Assembly: GCF_001750165.1 (NCBI RefSeq) | Contig: NZ_CP015411.1 | Span: 2,694,001 to 2,758,000, forward strand | Length of the DNA: 64,000 nt | Reading direction: 5' to 3' | From: Pseudoalteromonas luteoviolacea | GTDB lineage: Bacteria; Pseudomonadota; Gammaproteobacteria; Enterobacterales; Alteromonadaceae | In this document: in pieces, positions 47,101-56,307 of the stretch | Numbering within the stretch: the first letter of the stretch is position 1 | Layout of the letters: each line of letters starts with the position of its first letter | Made by a program: the position numbers and the translations under genes | Notes under the pieces: generated by a model | Told to the model about the DNA's origin: nothing | The model's input: the letters and a program-made list of their open reading frames with translations, nothing else | The model's database searches: none

Positions 47101-49000
47101 GGAAACGCGCTGATACTTTATCAAAATCTGCTAACCCTTTGCTGTCTAACAGCATAGAGAAGTCCATGATCCAGTTTACTTGACCATCACTTGTCTTAAC
47201 GGCATAAGGTGTTTCACCAATTACACGTAAACCAAAGTTTTCAAGCATTGGCATCACATCTGATAGATGAATTGGCTCGTCTTTGTGGAATAAGCTCAAA
47301 CGCACAATTTGTGAATTTGCTTCTTCTTGAGGTCTGTAGAACAGCATCTCAAGTTTATTTTCATCGCTCAACTTTTCAAGTTTTGAGATATCAACGACAG
47401 CTGCACTTGGCAGTACTTCGTCTTTGTAAGCACGAGGGAAAGCCGTAGCATATTTGCGGTTTAAGTCATTACCGCGCGCTTCACCTTCACCCGCAAGTAA
47501 AGCTGTTTGTAGTTTATCTTCCCAAGTACGGGCAGCTTCTACTAAATTATTTTCGATTTCTTTCACGTTGTACTTAATGTTGTTGTCAGCTACACGAACA
47601 ATGTAATGCGTTCTTGCTAATGTAGACTCTGAGAAAAATGTAGTGAACTCAACTTTTTCGTTAGACCCAAAGGCATCGCCTAACAGTTTTTGAGTTTCGC
47701 GACGAAGCGCGGTGTTATATCTCTCACGCGGTACATAGACCATACAAGAGAAGAAACGTCCATATACGTCTCTTCTAACGAATAGACGACACATATCACG
47801 CTCTTGGGTTTGTAATACACCCATAGCAACATCTAATAGCTCAGATTCACGAGCCTGCACTAGCTCGTCACGTGGATACGTTTCTAAGATATTTAAGACA
47901 GCTTTATAAGCATGTGTTCCTTTCGCAAAATCACACTGCTCCATGATACGAGCTATTTTGCTCTTTAATACTGGAACATCAGATGCGCTGTTGTTGTAAA
48001 AACTTGATGAAAATAAACCAATGAAGCGGTCTTCACCAATTACATTCCCTTCAGCATCAAAGCGTTTAATTCCAACGTAATCGATATGCGCTGGGCGATG
48101 AACGCGTGACTGAGAATTTGTCTTAGTTAAAATTAATAAGTTTTTACTGCGTGCTTCAAGGCGAGCAACTTCTGGTAGCTCTGATAGCAGACGGCTGCTT
48201 TCAGAAGAGTTTTTCATTAGGCCTAAACTTGAACCTGCAACAGGCTTAAGTTCATAGTCGCCTTGAACTGGTACAAGGTCATACTGACGGTATCCCATGA
48301 ACGTGAAGTTATCACGCGCAAGCCAATCAAGGAATTCAACCGCTTCACTGAGTTCTTGTTCAGAAGAGTTGTGCTTGCGATTAGGAATATCTTCACCAAC
48401 TGCAACCAGTTTATCTCTGACAAGCAACCAGTCTTCAACCGCTACAGAAACATCCTTTAACACTGATTCTAGTTCTTGCGTAAAGTCCGCAATGACAGAC
48501 TCGTCTGTTTGACGGTCAATCTCAATAAAGAAAACAGTTTTAGTAGATGAAGATTCTTGTTCAGTTTTTAAACCTGAAACAGCTGAGATTTTATCTTCTT
48601 GGTCGCGGTTGATCTTGAGAGGACAGTGTAAAAGTAAATGCGAAGCAATATTCTTACGGCTTAGCGCCATACGTACTGAATCGACCAAAAATGGCATATC
48701 ATCTGAAATGATTTCAACAATCGTGTGAGACGATTGCCAGCCATCTTTTGCAACTTCAGGGTTGAATACACGGATCACTGCTTCATCTGAGGTATTCTTC
48801 TCTAGAGAATTCCATAAACTTAAAGCAGCGCCGTACAAGTCGCTGTCGTTACGGTGAGCCAAGTCCTCTTTAGACATGTTGCTGTACAAGGCTTTGGCAA
48901 ATGTTTCAACGAGCGACACGTTATCGGCATGAACTTTTTTCTGGATCAACTTGCAAACGTTATCAAGGATAACCGATGCTGGACCTTCACTTTGTGTCAT
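44168..49000 (-). CDS. NAD-specific glutamate dehydrogenase, large (180 kDa) type
   Basis: Catabolic oxidation of glutamate to 2-oxoglutarate. The 1610 residues fit the L-GDH180 group (about 1580-1650) of Pseudomonas, Shewanella and relatives. The N-terminal half holds ACT-like regulatory segments; the dehydrogenase core begins near residue 740, with LRGGKVARGGLRWSDRREDF, IVPVGSKGGFV (catalytic Lys region) and a nucleotide-binding GDMAGDVFGNGML near 950; a long helical C-terminal domain follows. AAGGAA precedes the ATG. It is monocistronic with its own terminator. Confidence 0.95.
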   Translation of the reverse strand: MTQSEGPASVILDNVCKLIQKKVHADNVSLVETFAKALYSNMSKEDLAHRNDSDLYGAALSLWNSLEKNTSDEAVIRVFNPEVAKDGWQSSHTIVEIISDDMPFLVDSVRMALSRKNIASHLLLHCPLKINRDQEDKISAVSGLKTEQESSSTKTVFFIEIDRQTDESVIADFTQELESVLKDVSVAVEDWLLVRDKLVAVGEDIPNRKHNSSEQELSEAVEFLDWLARDNFTFMGYRQYDLVPVQGDYELKPVAGSSLGLMKNSSESSRLLSELPEVARLEARSKNLLILTKTNSQSRVHRPAHIDYVGIKRFDAEGNVIGEDRFIGLFSSSFYNNSASDVPVLKSKIARIMEQCDFAKGTHAYKAVLNILETYPRDELVQARESELLDVAMGVLQTQERDMCRLFVRRDVYGRFFSCMVYVPRERYNTALRRETQKLLGDAFGSNEKVEFTTFFSESTLARTHYIVRVADNNIKYNVKEIENNLVEAARTWEDKLQTALLAGEGEARGNDLNRKYATAFPRAYKDEVLPSAAVVDISKLEKLSDENKLEMLFYRPQEEANSQIVRLSLFHKDEPIHLSDVMPMLENFGLRVIGETPYAVKTSDGQVNWIMDFSMLLDSKGLADFDKVSARFRAALINVWNNRLENDGFNRLVLKAGSTGREASILRAYAKYMRQIGVTFSQSYIENTFEHYPHIANQLVELFEKKFCPQKKVAQKSLDKLVEKIYHELESVANLDDDRIIRLYVAMIDATLRTNFYQKEADGSNKSYVSFKIQPSAIPEMPLPLPAFEIFVYSPRIEGVHLRGGKVARGGLRWSDRREDFRTEVLGLVKAQQVKNTVIVPVGSKGGFVCKQLPNDREGFFREGQECYKIFIRGLLDITDNIIHGDIVPPVNVVRHDEDDPYLVVAADKGTATFSDIANGIADEYNFWLGDAFASGGSIGYDHKKMGITAKGAWESVKRHFREMDIDCQTTEFTAVAIGDMAGDVFGNGMLLSEHTRLVAAFNHMHIFIDPNPEAASSYKERARMFELPRSSWEDYDASLISQGGGIFSRAAKSITLTPEIKKMLGTKKASMTPNELIKALLMMPVDLLWNGGIGTYIKAKNESDADVGDRANDALRINGSELGAKIFGEGGNLGATQLGRIEFAAKGGRINTDFIDNVGGVACSDNEVNIKILLNGLVAEGDLTKKQRDELLYAMTDEVSELVLADCYRQTHTLSVTKSKGPATLKEKIRFIHALEKDGKLDRNIEFLPSDEELAERAAAGLDLTRPELSVLVSYSKMVLKETLVVDEITENPYYRQLLVNSFPVPLRDRFNAAMDEHPLRKEIIATKLANNIVNDMGLNFMIRMHEETGATEAEIALCYSIACATFQMSETWAEISSLDNKIPSAVQTEMLYQLRRTVRRVTRWFLRHRNKALSIEETIEFFAPTFADLSTNLTTYMVEEESARLAEKAAELTSEGVPQALADRIVSLSSLFSVMDLAEVANNAKRDISVVSNTYFKLGANMGLHWFLDQITAQPVANHWQALARASYREELDWQQRALSEVVLNSFEGDGEVDALINQWMDNQSSLLHRWQQMLAEFKTSQNHDFAKFSVALRELMLLSHNCDTSK

Positions 49001-49170
49001 TATGTGTTCCTTAATCTATACCACCTTTGAACGGTAGATTATTTGTACAGCCAATTATTAGCGTGGAGTCCAGAGGATTTTAACCTTTCTGGCGCTAATA
49101 AAAAGCTTTTTTGACAAAAACATTTGAGGCTTTTCAGCCAGTTGGTCATATATTCACAAATTGTAGATAT

Positions 49171-49192
49171 AAATGGCCAATTAAGGCCATTT
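49171..49192 (-). terminator. Weak terminator-like hairpin after the RND transporter gene
   Basis: Perfect AAATGGCC/GGCCATTT stem (49171-49178 with 49185-49192) and six-base loop just past the stop at 49203. The following T tract on the minus strand is short (TTTATAT), so it may terminate only partly. Confidence 0.45.
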
Positions 49193-49202
49193 AAGAGCAC
49201 AA

Positions 49203-51533
49203 TTATTCACACTTTTTTTTCTGGTCAGGCCAGATAAAAGTACCTATCGCAGGTAACAGCAACACAGCACCGAGCATATTCACCAAGAACATAAATGTCA
49301 GTAGTATTCCCATGTCTACTTGGAACTTTAACGCAGAAAAAATCCACGTGCTGACGCCGATAGCTAATGTGATTCCAGTAAACAATACTGCACTCCCTCG
49401 TTCAGCTAATGCATTACGATATGCAGCCGATAATGGCATACCTTGTTTCAACTGGTTCATCATTGAAGACAAGATATAAATGCCGTAGTCAACACCAATA
49501 CCAACGCCTAGAGCAATGACTGGTAGAGTAGATACAGTCAAACCAATCTCAAGCTTAACCATCAGCGCTTGTGCCAAAGTAGAAACAATGTACAGAGGTA
49601 ATACAACTGCGATTGTCGCTCGTATGCTTCTGAAGCTAATAAGGCACAGAATAATCACCGCTCCATAAACATAGATCATCATTGGCAATTGTGCAGCAGC
49701 GACAGATTCATTTGTTGCGGCCATTACACCGATTGGGCCAGACGCCAACTTAAAGCTTACACGATCTGTCCCTTCTTCTTTAGCAAACAGCTTAATTTGC
49801 GACACAACATGATCAATGGTTTCAGCTTTGTGATCGTCCATAAAAATGATGATCGGCATAACTGAGCAATCACCATTTAATAGACCGGTGCTGGTCTCAA
49901 CGCGTGATGTTGCTTGAACAAGAGAAGCGCCATTTCTCGGCAGAGTTTGCCATTTTAAATTTCCTTCGTTGTAGCCGGCATTCACAGCTTGGGCCACTGA
50001 GCTCAAAGAAACCGCAGATTGTACCCCTACTAAATTTTCTATTCGCCACTGGAATCGGCTTACCCTATCCATCGTGTCATGCTCTGTACAAGCAGCTGGA
50101 TAAGCTTCAACCAATACTTTTAAAATGTCAGATGATATTTCATAGCGGTCTGAAATAAGGAACGTATCTAAATTATAACGGGCGTCCTCATGCAGCGCGG
50201 GGGCACCGGCATGTAAGTCACCAATGCGCATATCTTTCGATTGCCAATAACCAAACGCAAATAAACCAGCAGATACCAGCAGAATAACTGCTGCGTAGCG
50301 TCTATCTGTTGCCAGTACTAGGCTTTCTCTGAGCTTAGTGAACGCATTATTGGCTTTGGCTTTGCCATCATCAACACGATGCATTTTTGACGACTTATAA
50401 TAAGACGCAAGGACTGGCAATAAAATCAAGTTCGTAAAAATGATAACCGCCACACCTAAACTTGCCGTGATTGCAAGTTCTCGAATGATACCGATATCAA
50501 TAGCAAGCAACGTCATGAATCCAATCGTGTCAGAGAGTAACGCAATGCCGCCAGGAATAAGCAGTGCTTTGAAGCTTGCCTCAGCGGCTACTTTACTACT
50601 TACACCTTCTGATACTTTTTTACCAATAGCATTGATCATTTGCACGCCGTGGCTCACACCAATAGCGAACACTAAAAATGGCACAAGAATAGACATTGGA
50701 TCAAGGCCAAAACCAAGCACTGAAAGCAAGCCCATTTGCCATACAACAGCGATCAATGAACACGCGATTGGGAGCAATGTTAGCTTAAAGCTTTTGCAGA
50801 AAAGCCATACCATAATGAAGGTAAATAAAATCGCAATCGCGAAAAAGAACACAACATCTTTTGCACCATCAGCAATATCTCCTGCCATCTTGGCAAAACC
50901 AATGATATGAATTGATACTTTATCTGTGCTTAAAGGTTCGCGGATCTCTGACTCTAATTTTTTTGCAAATGCGAGCGTGTCCAACTTTTGCTGTGTTTGC
51001 GGATCTGTCTCCATAAGCTGAGCAGATACCATGGCGCAAGAATAGTCACTTGCAACCATGCGGCCAACGACTTTGGCTTTTTCAATATTTTGTTTTACGA
51101 CAGCCAAGCCTGCGGTATCAGCGGTAAAATTCGCTGGAATGATTGGGCCACCTGCAAAGCCATCTTCAACGACTTCAACAAATCGTGCACTCGGTGCAAA
51201 AATAGAGTTTACCAATGGACGATTCACGCCCGGGATAAAGTAAAGTTGGTCGTGAACGGCTTTTAACTGTGTAAAGAATTCAGGATTAAAAATATCACCA
51301 TCCGCATCACATACAGATATTAAAATACTGTTCGCACCACCAAATTGTTTTTCATGCTTTAAATACACCTTCATGTAATCATGGTTTAAAGGTATATTTT
51401 TATTGAAAGATGCATCAAGCTGGATATGTGTAGACTTATAACCTAAAAAGACTGTCGCTAGCGCAAATAGCGCTATCACCATAAAACGATGCCTAAAAAC
51501 GACATACACTAGTTGATTTAAAATAGACTGCAT
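49203..51533 (-). CDS. RND superfamily (MMPL/patched-like) transporter
   Basis: Large inner-membrane proton-driven transporter of hydrophobic compounds. The 776-residue protein has two repeats, each one membrane helix, a periplasmic domain (about 35-225 and 430-610) and five more helices, so about 12 helices; sterol-sensing-domain-like motifs GFGLDPMSILVPFLVFAIGVSHG and a second copy at VIALGVGIGVDYGIYIL mark the MMPL class. It is smaller than HAE1 efflux pumps and has no MFP partner. The last gene of a DUF1302-DUF1329-Ycf48-RND cluster; start overlaps the Ycf48-like stop by one base. Export or retrograde traffic of a lipid-like molecule is inferred, not shown. Confidence 0.88.
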   Translation of the reverse strand: MQSILNQLVYVVFRHRFMVIALFALATVFLGYKSTHIQLDASFNKNIPLNHDYMKVYLKHEKQFGGANSILISVCDADGDIFNPEFFTQLKAVHDQLYFIPGVNRPLVNSIFAPSARFVEVVEDGFAGGPIIPANFTADTAGLAVVKQNIEKAKVVGRMVASDYSCAMVSAQLMETDPQTQQKLDTLAFAKKLESEIREPLSTDKVSIHIIGFAKMAGDIADGAKDVVFFFAIAILFTFIMVWLFCKSFKLTLLPIACSLIAVVWQMGLLSVLGFGLDPMSILVPFLVFAIGVSHGVQMINAIGKKVSEGVSSKVAAEASFKALLIPGGIALLSDTIGFMTLLAIDIGIIRELAITASLGVAVIIFTNLILLPVLASYYKSSKMHRVDDGKAKANNAFTKLRESLVLATDRRYAAVILLVSAGLFAFGYWQSKDMRIGDLHAGAPALHEDARYNLDTFLISDRYEISSDILKVLVEAYPAACTEHDTMDRVSRFQWRIENLVGVQSAVSLSSVAQAVNAGYNEGNLKWQTLPRNGASLVQATSRVETSTGLLNGDCSVMPIIIFMDDHKAETIDHVVSQIKLFAKEEGTDRVSFKLASGPIGVMAATNESVAAAQLPMMIYVYGAVIILCLISFRSIRATIAVVLPLYIVSTLAQALMVKLEIGLTVSTLPVIALGVGIGVDYGIYILSSMMNQLKQGMPLSAAYRNALAERGSAVLFTGITLAIGVSTWIFSALKFQVDMGILLTFMFLVNMLGAVLLLPAIGTFIWPDQKKKCE

Positions 51534-52531
51534 TAGCGATCAACCTCAATTGTTTGAATACCCTCTTCTGTAGCCAGCACCAGTTGACCGTTGTGAAGCA
51601 CACCTGAAAGAATAGATTTACCGTTTTTCAGCTGTTTTGTTTTCACATTTTCACCCTCTACAGTAAAAACGAAACCGCTGTTCGCCAGCATAATTTGTGC
51701 AGTATCAGTTGAAACAATACTGTTAATCGTCGCGGCCTTGTCCACATTGATAGGTGAAAAAGACACGTCTTTACTATCAGAAATAAATGTGTTGCCACGT
51801 AAGCCTGCTGCAATAAGCTGTTCTTGTTTGTTTTTGTTTACAGCAAACAGTGAACCTGAATAAAATTCGTCAATTCTTGTCCATGTTGTGCCTAAATCAC
51901 GGCTTACCGCAAATAAACCCATCTCACCAACAAGAAAAATATCGTTGCCATCAATCAGCATTCGATTGAAGTGAGGTAAAATAAATTGCGTTTCTTCTTC
52001 ATATGCTTGCGGATCGTCTTGCTTTAGTTCAGCTAAATACTCAACGTCATCAGGGTGTACAAACTCATTTAAAAAGCGTTTAGTCCAGCTTTTACCGCCA
52101 TCTTGTGTTTGATACATCATGCCGTATGCACCAATTGCGAAACCTTGCTTATCACTTACAAACTCAATATCTAAACAAGGTTTTTCTAGATCAGGCAAGT
52201 ACTGTTGGATTTGCCAAGAGACGCCACCATCGGTGGTATTTAAAATCGAAGCGTCATGACCACACGCCCAACCTCTTTTCGCCGATTTAAATTCCACAGC
52301 AGTTAAGAGAGATTGGATTGGTACATGCGCTTGCTCCCAATTTGAACCATCATCACTGTACACTATTGTCCCATGCTTCCCTACGGCAACAAGTTTCTTT
52401 CCGCTGTTGGTGATATCAGTTAGCAAGGTCTTCTCTGGGTGTGCAACTCTCAACGCTTCTGAGGCGCTGCCAATAGCTTCACTTTGCATAACGAGCACTG
52501 CAATCGAGGTTGCAATTAACTTCTTAATCAT
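51533..52531 (-). CDS. Ycf48/BNR-like beta-propeller periplasmic protein
   Basis: Predicted exported protein of 332 residues; signal peptide ends near LVMQSEAIGSA. The body has Ycf48/BNR repeats with the pattern SDDGSNWEQ, NTTDGGVSWQ, TQDGGKSWTKR and SRDLGTTWTR, forming a propeller. In cyanobacteria Ycf48 is a photosystem assembly factor; here that function cannot apply, and the protein probably scaffolds an envelope complex with the RND transporter. Coupled to the RND gene (TAATG); separated from DUF1329 by a 117-base gap containing a hairpin. Confidence 0.85.
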   Translation of the reverse strand: MIKKLIATSIAVLVMQSEAIGSASEALRVAHPEKTLLTDITNSGKKLVAVGKHGTIVYSDDGSNWEQAHVPIQSLLTAVEFKSAKRGWACGHDASILNTTDGGVSWQIQQYLPDLEKPCLDIEFVSDKQGFAIGAYGMMYQTQDGGKSWTKRFLNEFVHPDDVEYLAELKQDDPQAYEEETQFILPHFNRMLIDGNDIFLVGEMGLFAVSRDLGTTWTRIDEFYSGSLFAVNKNKQEQLIAAGLRGNTFISDSKDVSFSPINVDKAATINSIVSTDTAQIMLANSGFVFTVEGENVKTKQLKNGKSILSGVLHNGQLVLATEEGIQTIEVDR

Positions 52532-52573
52532 TATGAATACTCAAATAAAAATGTCGTGAATGACTGGGGGGAT

Positions 52574-52601
52574 AAAACTGGACACAGTGATGTCCAGTTT
52601 T
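52574..52601 (-). terminator. Strong hairpin between the DUF1329 and Ycf48-like genes
   Basis: Perfect 11-pair stem AAAACTGGACA/TGTCCAGTTTT with a six-base loop. On the minus strand it ends in TTTTA, then C-rich sequence. It lies inside the operon and could attenuate the distal genes or protect the mRNA upstream. Confidence 0.5.
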
Positions 52602-52648
52602 AATAGAGTGTAGAAAGATCAAATTAATTGATCCCGAAAGACGCTATA

Positions 52649-54016
52649 TTAACGTCTTCCCTCTCGACGAAGTGCACTTTGAGTAAACTCATTGTCTTGG
52701 AATGACTGTGTAAAGTCATACATTTTTTCCTCGTTGTCTAGGCCGATTGCTAGATAACGACGAGAGTTTAAGTCGTGGTATACGTCTAGTGTACTCCAAT
52801 GTGTCGGTACGTCGTAATAGTTAATACCATGTGCCATCGCAACGCGGTACATTTGGTCACGGTTGTCATATAAGTCCGCTACATGAATTTGCCAGCTATC
52901 TTCATCAATGAAGAAGACACGCTTTTTATAAATATGACGTGTGCCTTCTTTAAGGTTCGCTTCAACAACCCATACACGGTGCTTTTCATAGCGAACGTGC
53001 TCTGGGTTAATATGACCGGCTTTCAAAATATCTTCATACTTCAAAGAATCGCTATGTAATTTATAGCTGTTGTACGGAATGTACATCTCTTTTTTGCCTT
53101 TTAATGTCCAGTTATAACGGTTAGGAGAACCGTTGAACATATCAAAGTCATCTGTTGTACGTAAGCTATCAGACGCAGTTCCCGGAGCATCGTACGCAAC
53201 GTTAGGTGCACGACGAACTCGACGCTGGCCTGTGTTGTACGTCCATGCTTGTCGAGGTGTTAAAATTTGGTCCATTGTTTCGTGCACAAGTAATGCGGTA
53301 CCCGCTAATCGCGCAGGCTCGGTCACTTTTTGCTTGAACTTAAATAGAACATTCGATTTTTGTAACTCTTCTGGCGTGGCGCTCGGATCTGAATACTTAA
53401 CCAGTAGCTTTTCATCAAAACCGATAATGTTATAAGAACCAGAAGCGGTTGGCATTGCCTGGCCGCCGTTACGAGCAATAGACAAGCCACGATAACGTAA
53501 TAAATGGTTCCAAATTGCCTCTAGGCCATTTTCAGGGATCGGAAACGGGATACCAATTGCAGTATTCTTGATACCGTTACCGCCCTCAATAAGTTCAGCT
53601 GTCGATGCATATTTTTTTGTTGCGTCGTATACAAACTGAGGATAAGCCGCACTGCGTCGAGTTTGGTAAACATTCATTTTAAACGTTTCTGGATAAGTCT
53701 CGAACAATGCTATCTGACCAGGGCTCAAGTTATCTTTGTACTTATCAAGGTTACTCTTATCGATGGTGAATAAAATTTTATCATCAGCATAAGGGTCTGG
53801 GTGATGCATACCTGGTTTAAAGTTCGCAGGTGGCTTAGTGATGCCGCCAGTCCATGCTGGAATAGAGCCATCCGCATTGCCTGCAACCTCAGCGCCGATT
53901 GGTGACAAATCCTTCCCTAAACGAGCCACTTCCTCAGGCGTCATTTTTGCGAAAGCAATTGGTGCAGCCATTATTGTCATTATTGATGCTGCAAGTAGTG
54001 TAGGTTTTCTAAACAT
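52649..54016 (-). CDS. DUF1329 family exported protein
   Basis: Predicted exported protein of 455 residues; signal peptide ends near IAFAKM. DUF1329 marks: MTPEEVARLGKDLSPIGAE at the mature N-terminus, GSIPAWTGG, and the C-terminal DEDSWQIHVADLYDNR and YLAIGLDNEE. As I recall, the family is grouped with LolA/LolB-like lipid-binding folds. Its gene follows the DUF1302 gene by 11 bases. The pairing of these two families is recurrent in gammaproteobacteria. Function unproven. Confidence 0.9.
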   Translation of the reverse strand: MFRKPTLLAASIMTIMAAPIAFAKMTPEEVARLGKDLSPIGAEVAGNADGSIPAWTGGITKPPANFKPGMHHPDPYADDKILFTIDKSNLDKYKDNLSPGQIALFETYPETFKMNVYQTRRSAAYPQFVYDATKKYASTAELIEGGNGIKNTAIGIPFPIPENGLEAIWNHLLRYRGLSIARNGGQAMPTASGSYNIIGFDEKLLVKYSDPSATPEELQKSNVLFKFKQKVTEPARLAGTALLVHETMDQILTPRQAWTYNTGQRRVRRAPNVAYDAPGTASDSLRTTDDFDMFNGSPNRYNWTLKGKKEMYIPYNSYKLHSDSLKYEDILKAGHINPEHVRYEKHRVWVVEANLKEGTRHIYKKRVFFIDEDSWQIHVADLYDNRDQMYRVAMAHGINYYDVPTHWSTLDVYHDLNSRRYLAIGLDNEEKMYDFTQSFQDNEFTQSALRREGRR

Positions 54017-54027
54017 ATCGAAAGCCC

Positions 54028-56145
54028 TTAAATTGAATACTTAATATTAAATGATACAAAATCACGATCAGAGAATGTGTTTGTTGCGCCACCGCCCCAG
54101 AAAGTGTTGTAGCCTAAATCGAATGACCATGCATTCTGATAGCTAAAGTTAAGGTTGACACCCATAGACTTTCTATCTTCGACGAATAAGAACATTGGGT
54201 CTGGTGTTGTGCCGTTTACGTCATGAGAAAACACAACTCGTGGTGAGAAGTTCACACCAGAGAACAAATTGTTGTATTCACCTTTAGCGATTAAACGGTA
54301 ACCCCATGAAGAAGCCGTTGGGAACGGGTTAACTTCAGGGCCATTCGAAACTGCCTGGTGGATCAAGTCGTAATTACGACCCTCTATCCCCTCGATTGTG
54401 CCACTTCGGCCAGTACCAGCAACATTCAAACGTAATTCATCATAAGACGGCATATCTTTAATCGTTACAGCGCCGACTTCACCCACAACTGCCCAACTAT
54501 CTGCACCCAATGATGGTCCAAACAAATGCGTTGCTGTGAATTGTAGTTGCATCGTATCTTTTAAAACAAAACCTTGTGCAACTTCACCAGGCTCAACGTA
54601 CGCTATGTCATTGCCTTGGCTTAACTGAGAGAACCCTTCAAAATCTTCACGAATACCTGCAGCAGCCAATTGCTCAACCATACCTGCGTATAGCAGCTCC
54701 ACGTCATCGATTTGTAAAGGCTCATCTTGGCGATAGGTAAACTCGCCTGAGAATGCAGTCTCACCAATGGCTGTATTAAAACTCAGACCGTACAGTTTGA
54801 TGTCCTCAGGGTACACAATTACAGCTTGTGTAAAGGCATTCAAGTTCGTGATATTGTCTTCTGTGATCTTATTTGTTTGGATATAATTAAGATCCTGCAT
54901 AATTGCAGCCGTAGTAAAGTTAGATGCTTTACCTGAAATTAGTGGTCTACGGCTATGATAGTTAATATGATAAAGTGCAATCTCAGTATCATTCAGTTCA
55001 GGTACAAACATACCTAAACGAATACCAAATTGACCACTGTCATCCGCATCTGTTTTACCAGCATCACCTTTGCCTTTCAGCGCAACACGTGTTGGATATG
55101 CAAGATACATAGACGACAGCATTTGTAACGCATCAGGGCTGCTTAATACACTTTCATCAGTGACATCTAAACCCTGAGCTGCGAGTGCACCAACCCAATT
55201 TGTCTGAAGTGAGTTTAACGCTTCAGTTAAATGATACAGGTCAATATCCGGGTTTGAAGTAAAGCCAAGCTGTACATTTTGTGCATAGCCATTTGCCGAT
55301 GCAAAATCGTTAGTAGAGAAGTAGCTACCAGTTGCAGGTAAGCGGGTCTCGTGCCACTGATACTGATAAAATGCTTCTAAAGTTACATTTTCAGTAATTC
55401 CCAAAGAAGCCCAAAGCATGCCAACAGGGATAAATGCTTCTTTAAGCTCAGAACCAGGCGCTTTCAATCGATCAATATCAACTGGGTTTACGTTTATCCC
55501 GTGAGAGATAAGGGTACTCTCACCCCAGTTTATAACTTGCTGGCCCAAACGAATAGACAGCGGATTATTCCCGTCATTTAAATCAAAATCTGCCCATATA
55601 AATGCATCTAGCAGTCTCGCATCGGAACACACTTGCTCTTTAGTATCATCATCTGCGCACGGGTCAACTTTTTGACCAGAGACTGGGTTACTGTATGCAA
55701 AATCCCCATCTTCCATGGCAAAGTCATAAAAATACATGAAGCGAGAGAAGAAACCGTAGTTGTCTTTCGTGATTGCAAATTCGTGCGTGCCTTTTAGCTG
55801 CTGAGAAAAAGTGTCGCCAGAGTCAAAATTTAAATTACCAGCGTCACCATTATTCGAATATGCGCCCTCTTGGCTCCACACCTGAGAAGAAGAATACAAA
55901 GTATTGCCTGTAGACGCGTTGTATCCAGTCCAGTCAAACCTTGGATGGTTACTCTTACCGATAATTCCGAAGTCTCGGTCTTCTACTCGGATACTTTGAC
56001 CATATGAGAACGTCGAATCAAACGTTATCTCAAAATCACCGACTTGGAAATTAGCAGCTTGCGCATGCATACCAACAGTTCCAAAAATGGCTGCTCCAAG
56101 CCCAAGCATGATCTTGTTCTTAGTAAAGCGCGCTTTTTTTATCAT
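54028..56145 (-). CDS. DUF1302 family outer-membrane porin-like protein
   Basis: Predicted outer-membrane beta barrel of 705 residues. Signal peptide to about residue 31 (GMHAQAANF), then many alternating short beta stretches and a terminal strand FVSFNIKYSI. DUF1302 marks: FEITFDSTFSYGQSIRV near the mature N-terminus, a strand ISIRLGQQVINWGEST-like region (LGQQVINWGES), and LGYNTFWGGG near the end. It heads the four-gene cluster; GGGGAGA precedes the ATG and the promoter carries a palindromic operator candidate. Likely the outer-membrane pore of the system; substrate unknown. Confidence 0.88.
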   Translation of the reverse strand: MIKKARFTKNKIMLGLGAAIFGTVGMHAQAANFQVGDFEITFDSTFSYGQSIRVEDRDFGIIGKSNHPRFDWTGYNASTGNTLYSSSQVWSQEGAYSNNGDAGNLNFDSGDTFSQQLKGTHEFAITKDNYGFFSRFMYFYDFAMEDGDFAYSNPVSGQKVDPCADDDTKEQVCSDARLLDAFIWADFDLNDGNNPLSIRLGQQVINWGESTLISHGINVNPVDIDRLKAPGSELKEAFIPVGMLWASLGITENVTLEAFYQYQWHETRLPATGSYFSTNDFASANGYAQNVQLGFTSNPDIDLYHLTEALNSLQTNWVGALAAQGLDVTDESVLSSPDALQMLSSMYLAYPTRVALKGKGDAGKTDADDSGQFGIRLGMFVPELNDTEIALYHINYHSRRPLISGKASNFTTAAIMQDLNYIQTNKITEDNITNLNAFTQAVIVYPEDIKLYGLSFNTAIGETAFSGEFTYRQDEPLQIDDVELLYAGMVEQLAAAGIREDFEGFSQLSQGNDIAYVEPGEVAQGFVLKDTMQLQFTATHLFGPSLGADSWAVVGEVGAVTIKDMPSYDELRLNVAGTGRSGTIEGIEGRNYDLIHQAVSNGPEVNPFPTASSWGYRLIAKGEYNNLFSGVNFSPRVVFSHDVNGTTPDPMFLFVEDRKSMGVNLNFSYQNAWSFDLGYNTFWGGGATNTFSDRDFVSFNIKYSI

Positions 56146-56284
56146 TATTTCTCCCCCCTCTGGCGGGTAAATCTAATCAAGTTATTGTTTTTTGTTGTCG
56201 TAACGATAGAAGCGAAAATCGAAAATTACAAATTTTACGCGTTCGTTCGATGCATTTTTAACTTTTTAGCCTGTCTTTTAACCT

Positions 56285-56302
56285 TGGTAAGACGTCTTAC
56301 CA
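56285..56302. promoter_or_regulatory. Perfect 18-bp palindrome, operator candidate for the DUF1302 cluster
   Basis: TGGTAAGACGTCTTACCA is a perfect palindrome. On the minus strand a TATAAC -10 hexamer (56313-56308) lies five bases before it, so the palindrome covers about +1 to +17 of the predicted transcript, a typical repressor site. The half-site TGGTNNNAC recalls FadR/GntR-type operators, but the regulator is not in the window and the family is not proven. Confidence 0.6.
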
Positions 56303-56307
56303 GAATA

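Noticed and set aside
50440..50910. Open frame of 156 codons on the plus strand
   Set aside because: Antisense to the RND transporter gene; composition is that of a reversed membrane-protein gene and no start signal is seen.
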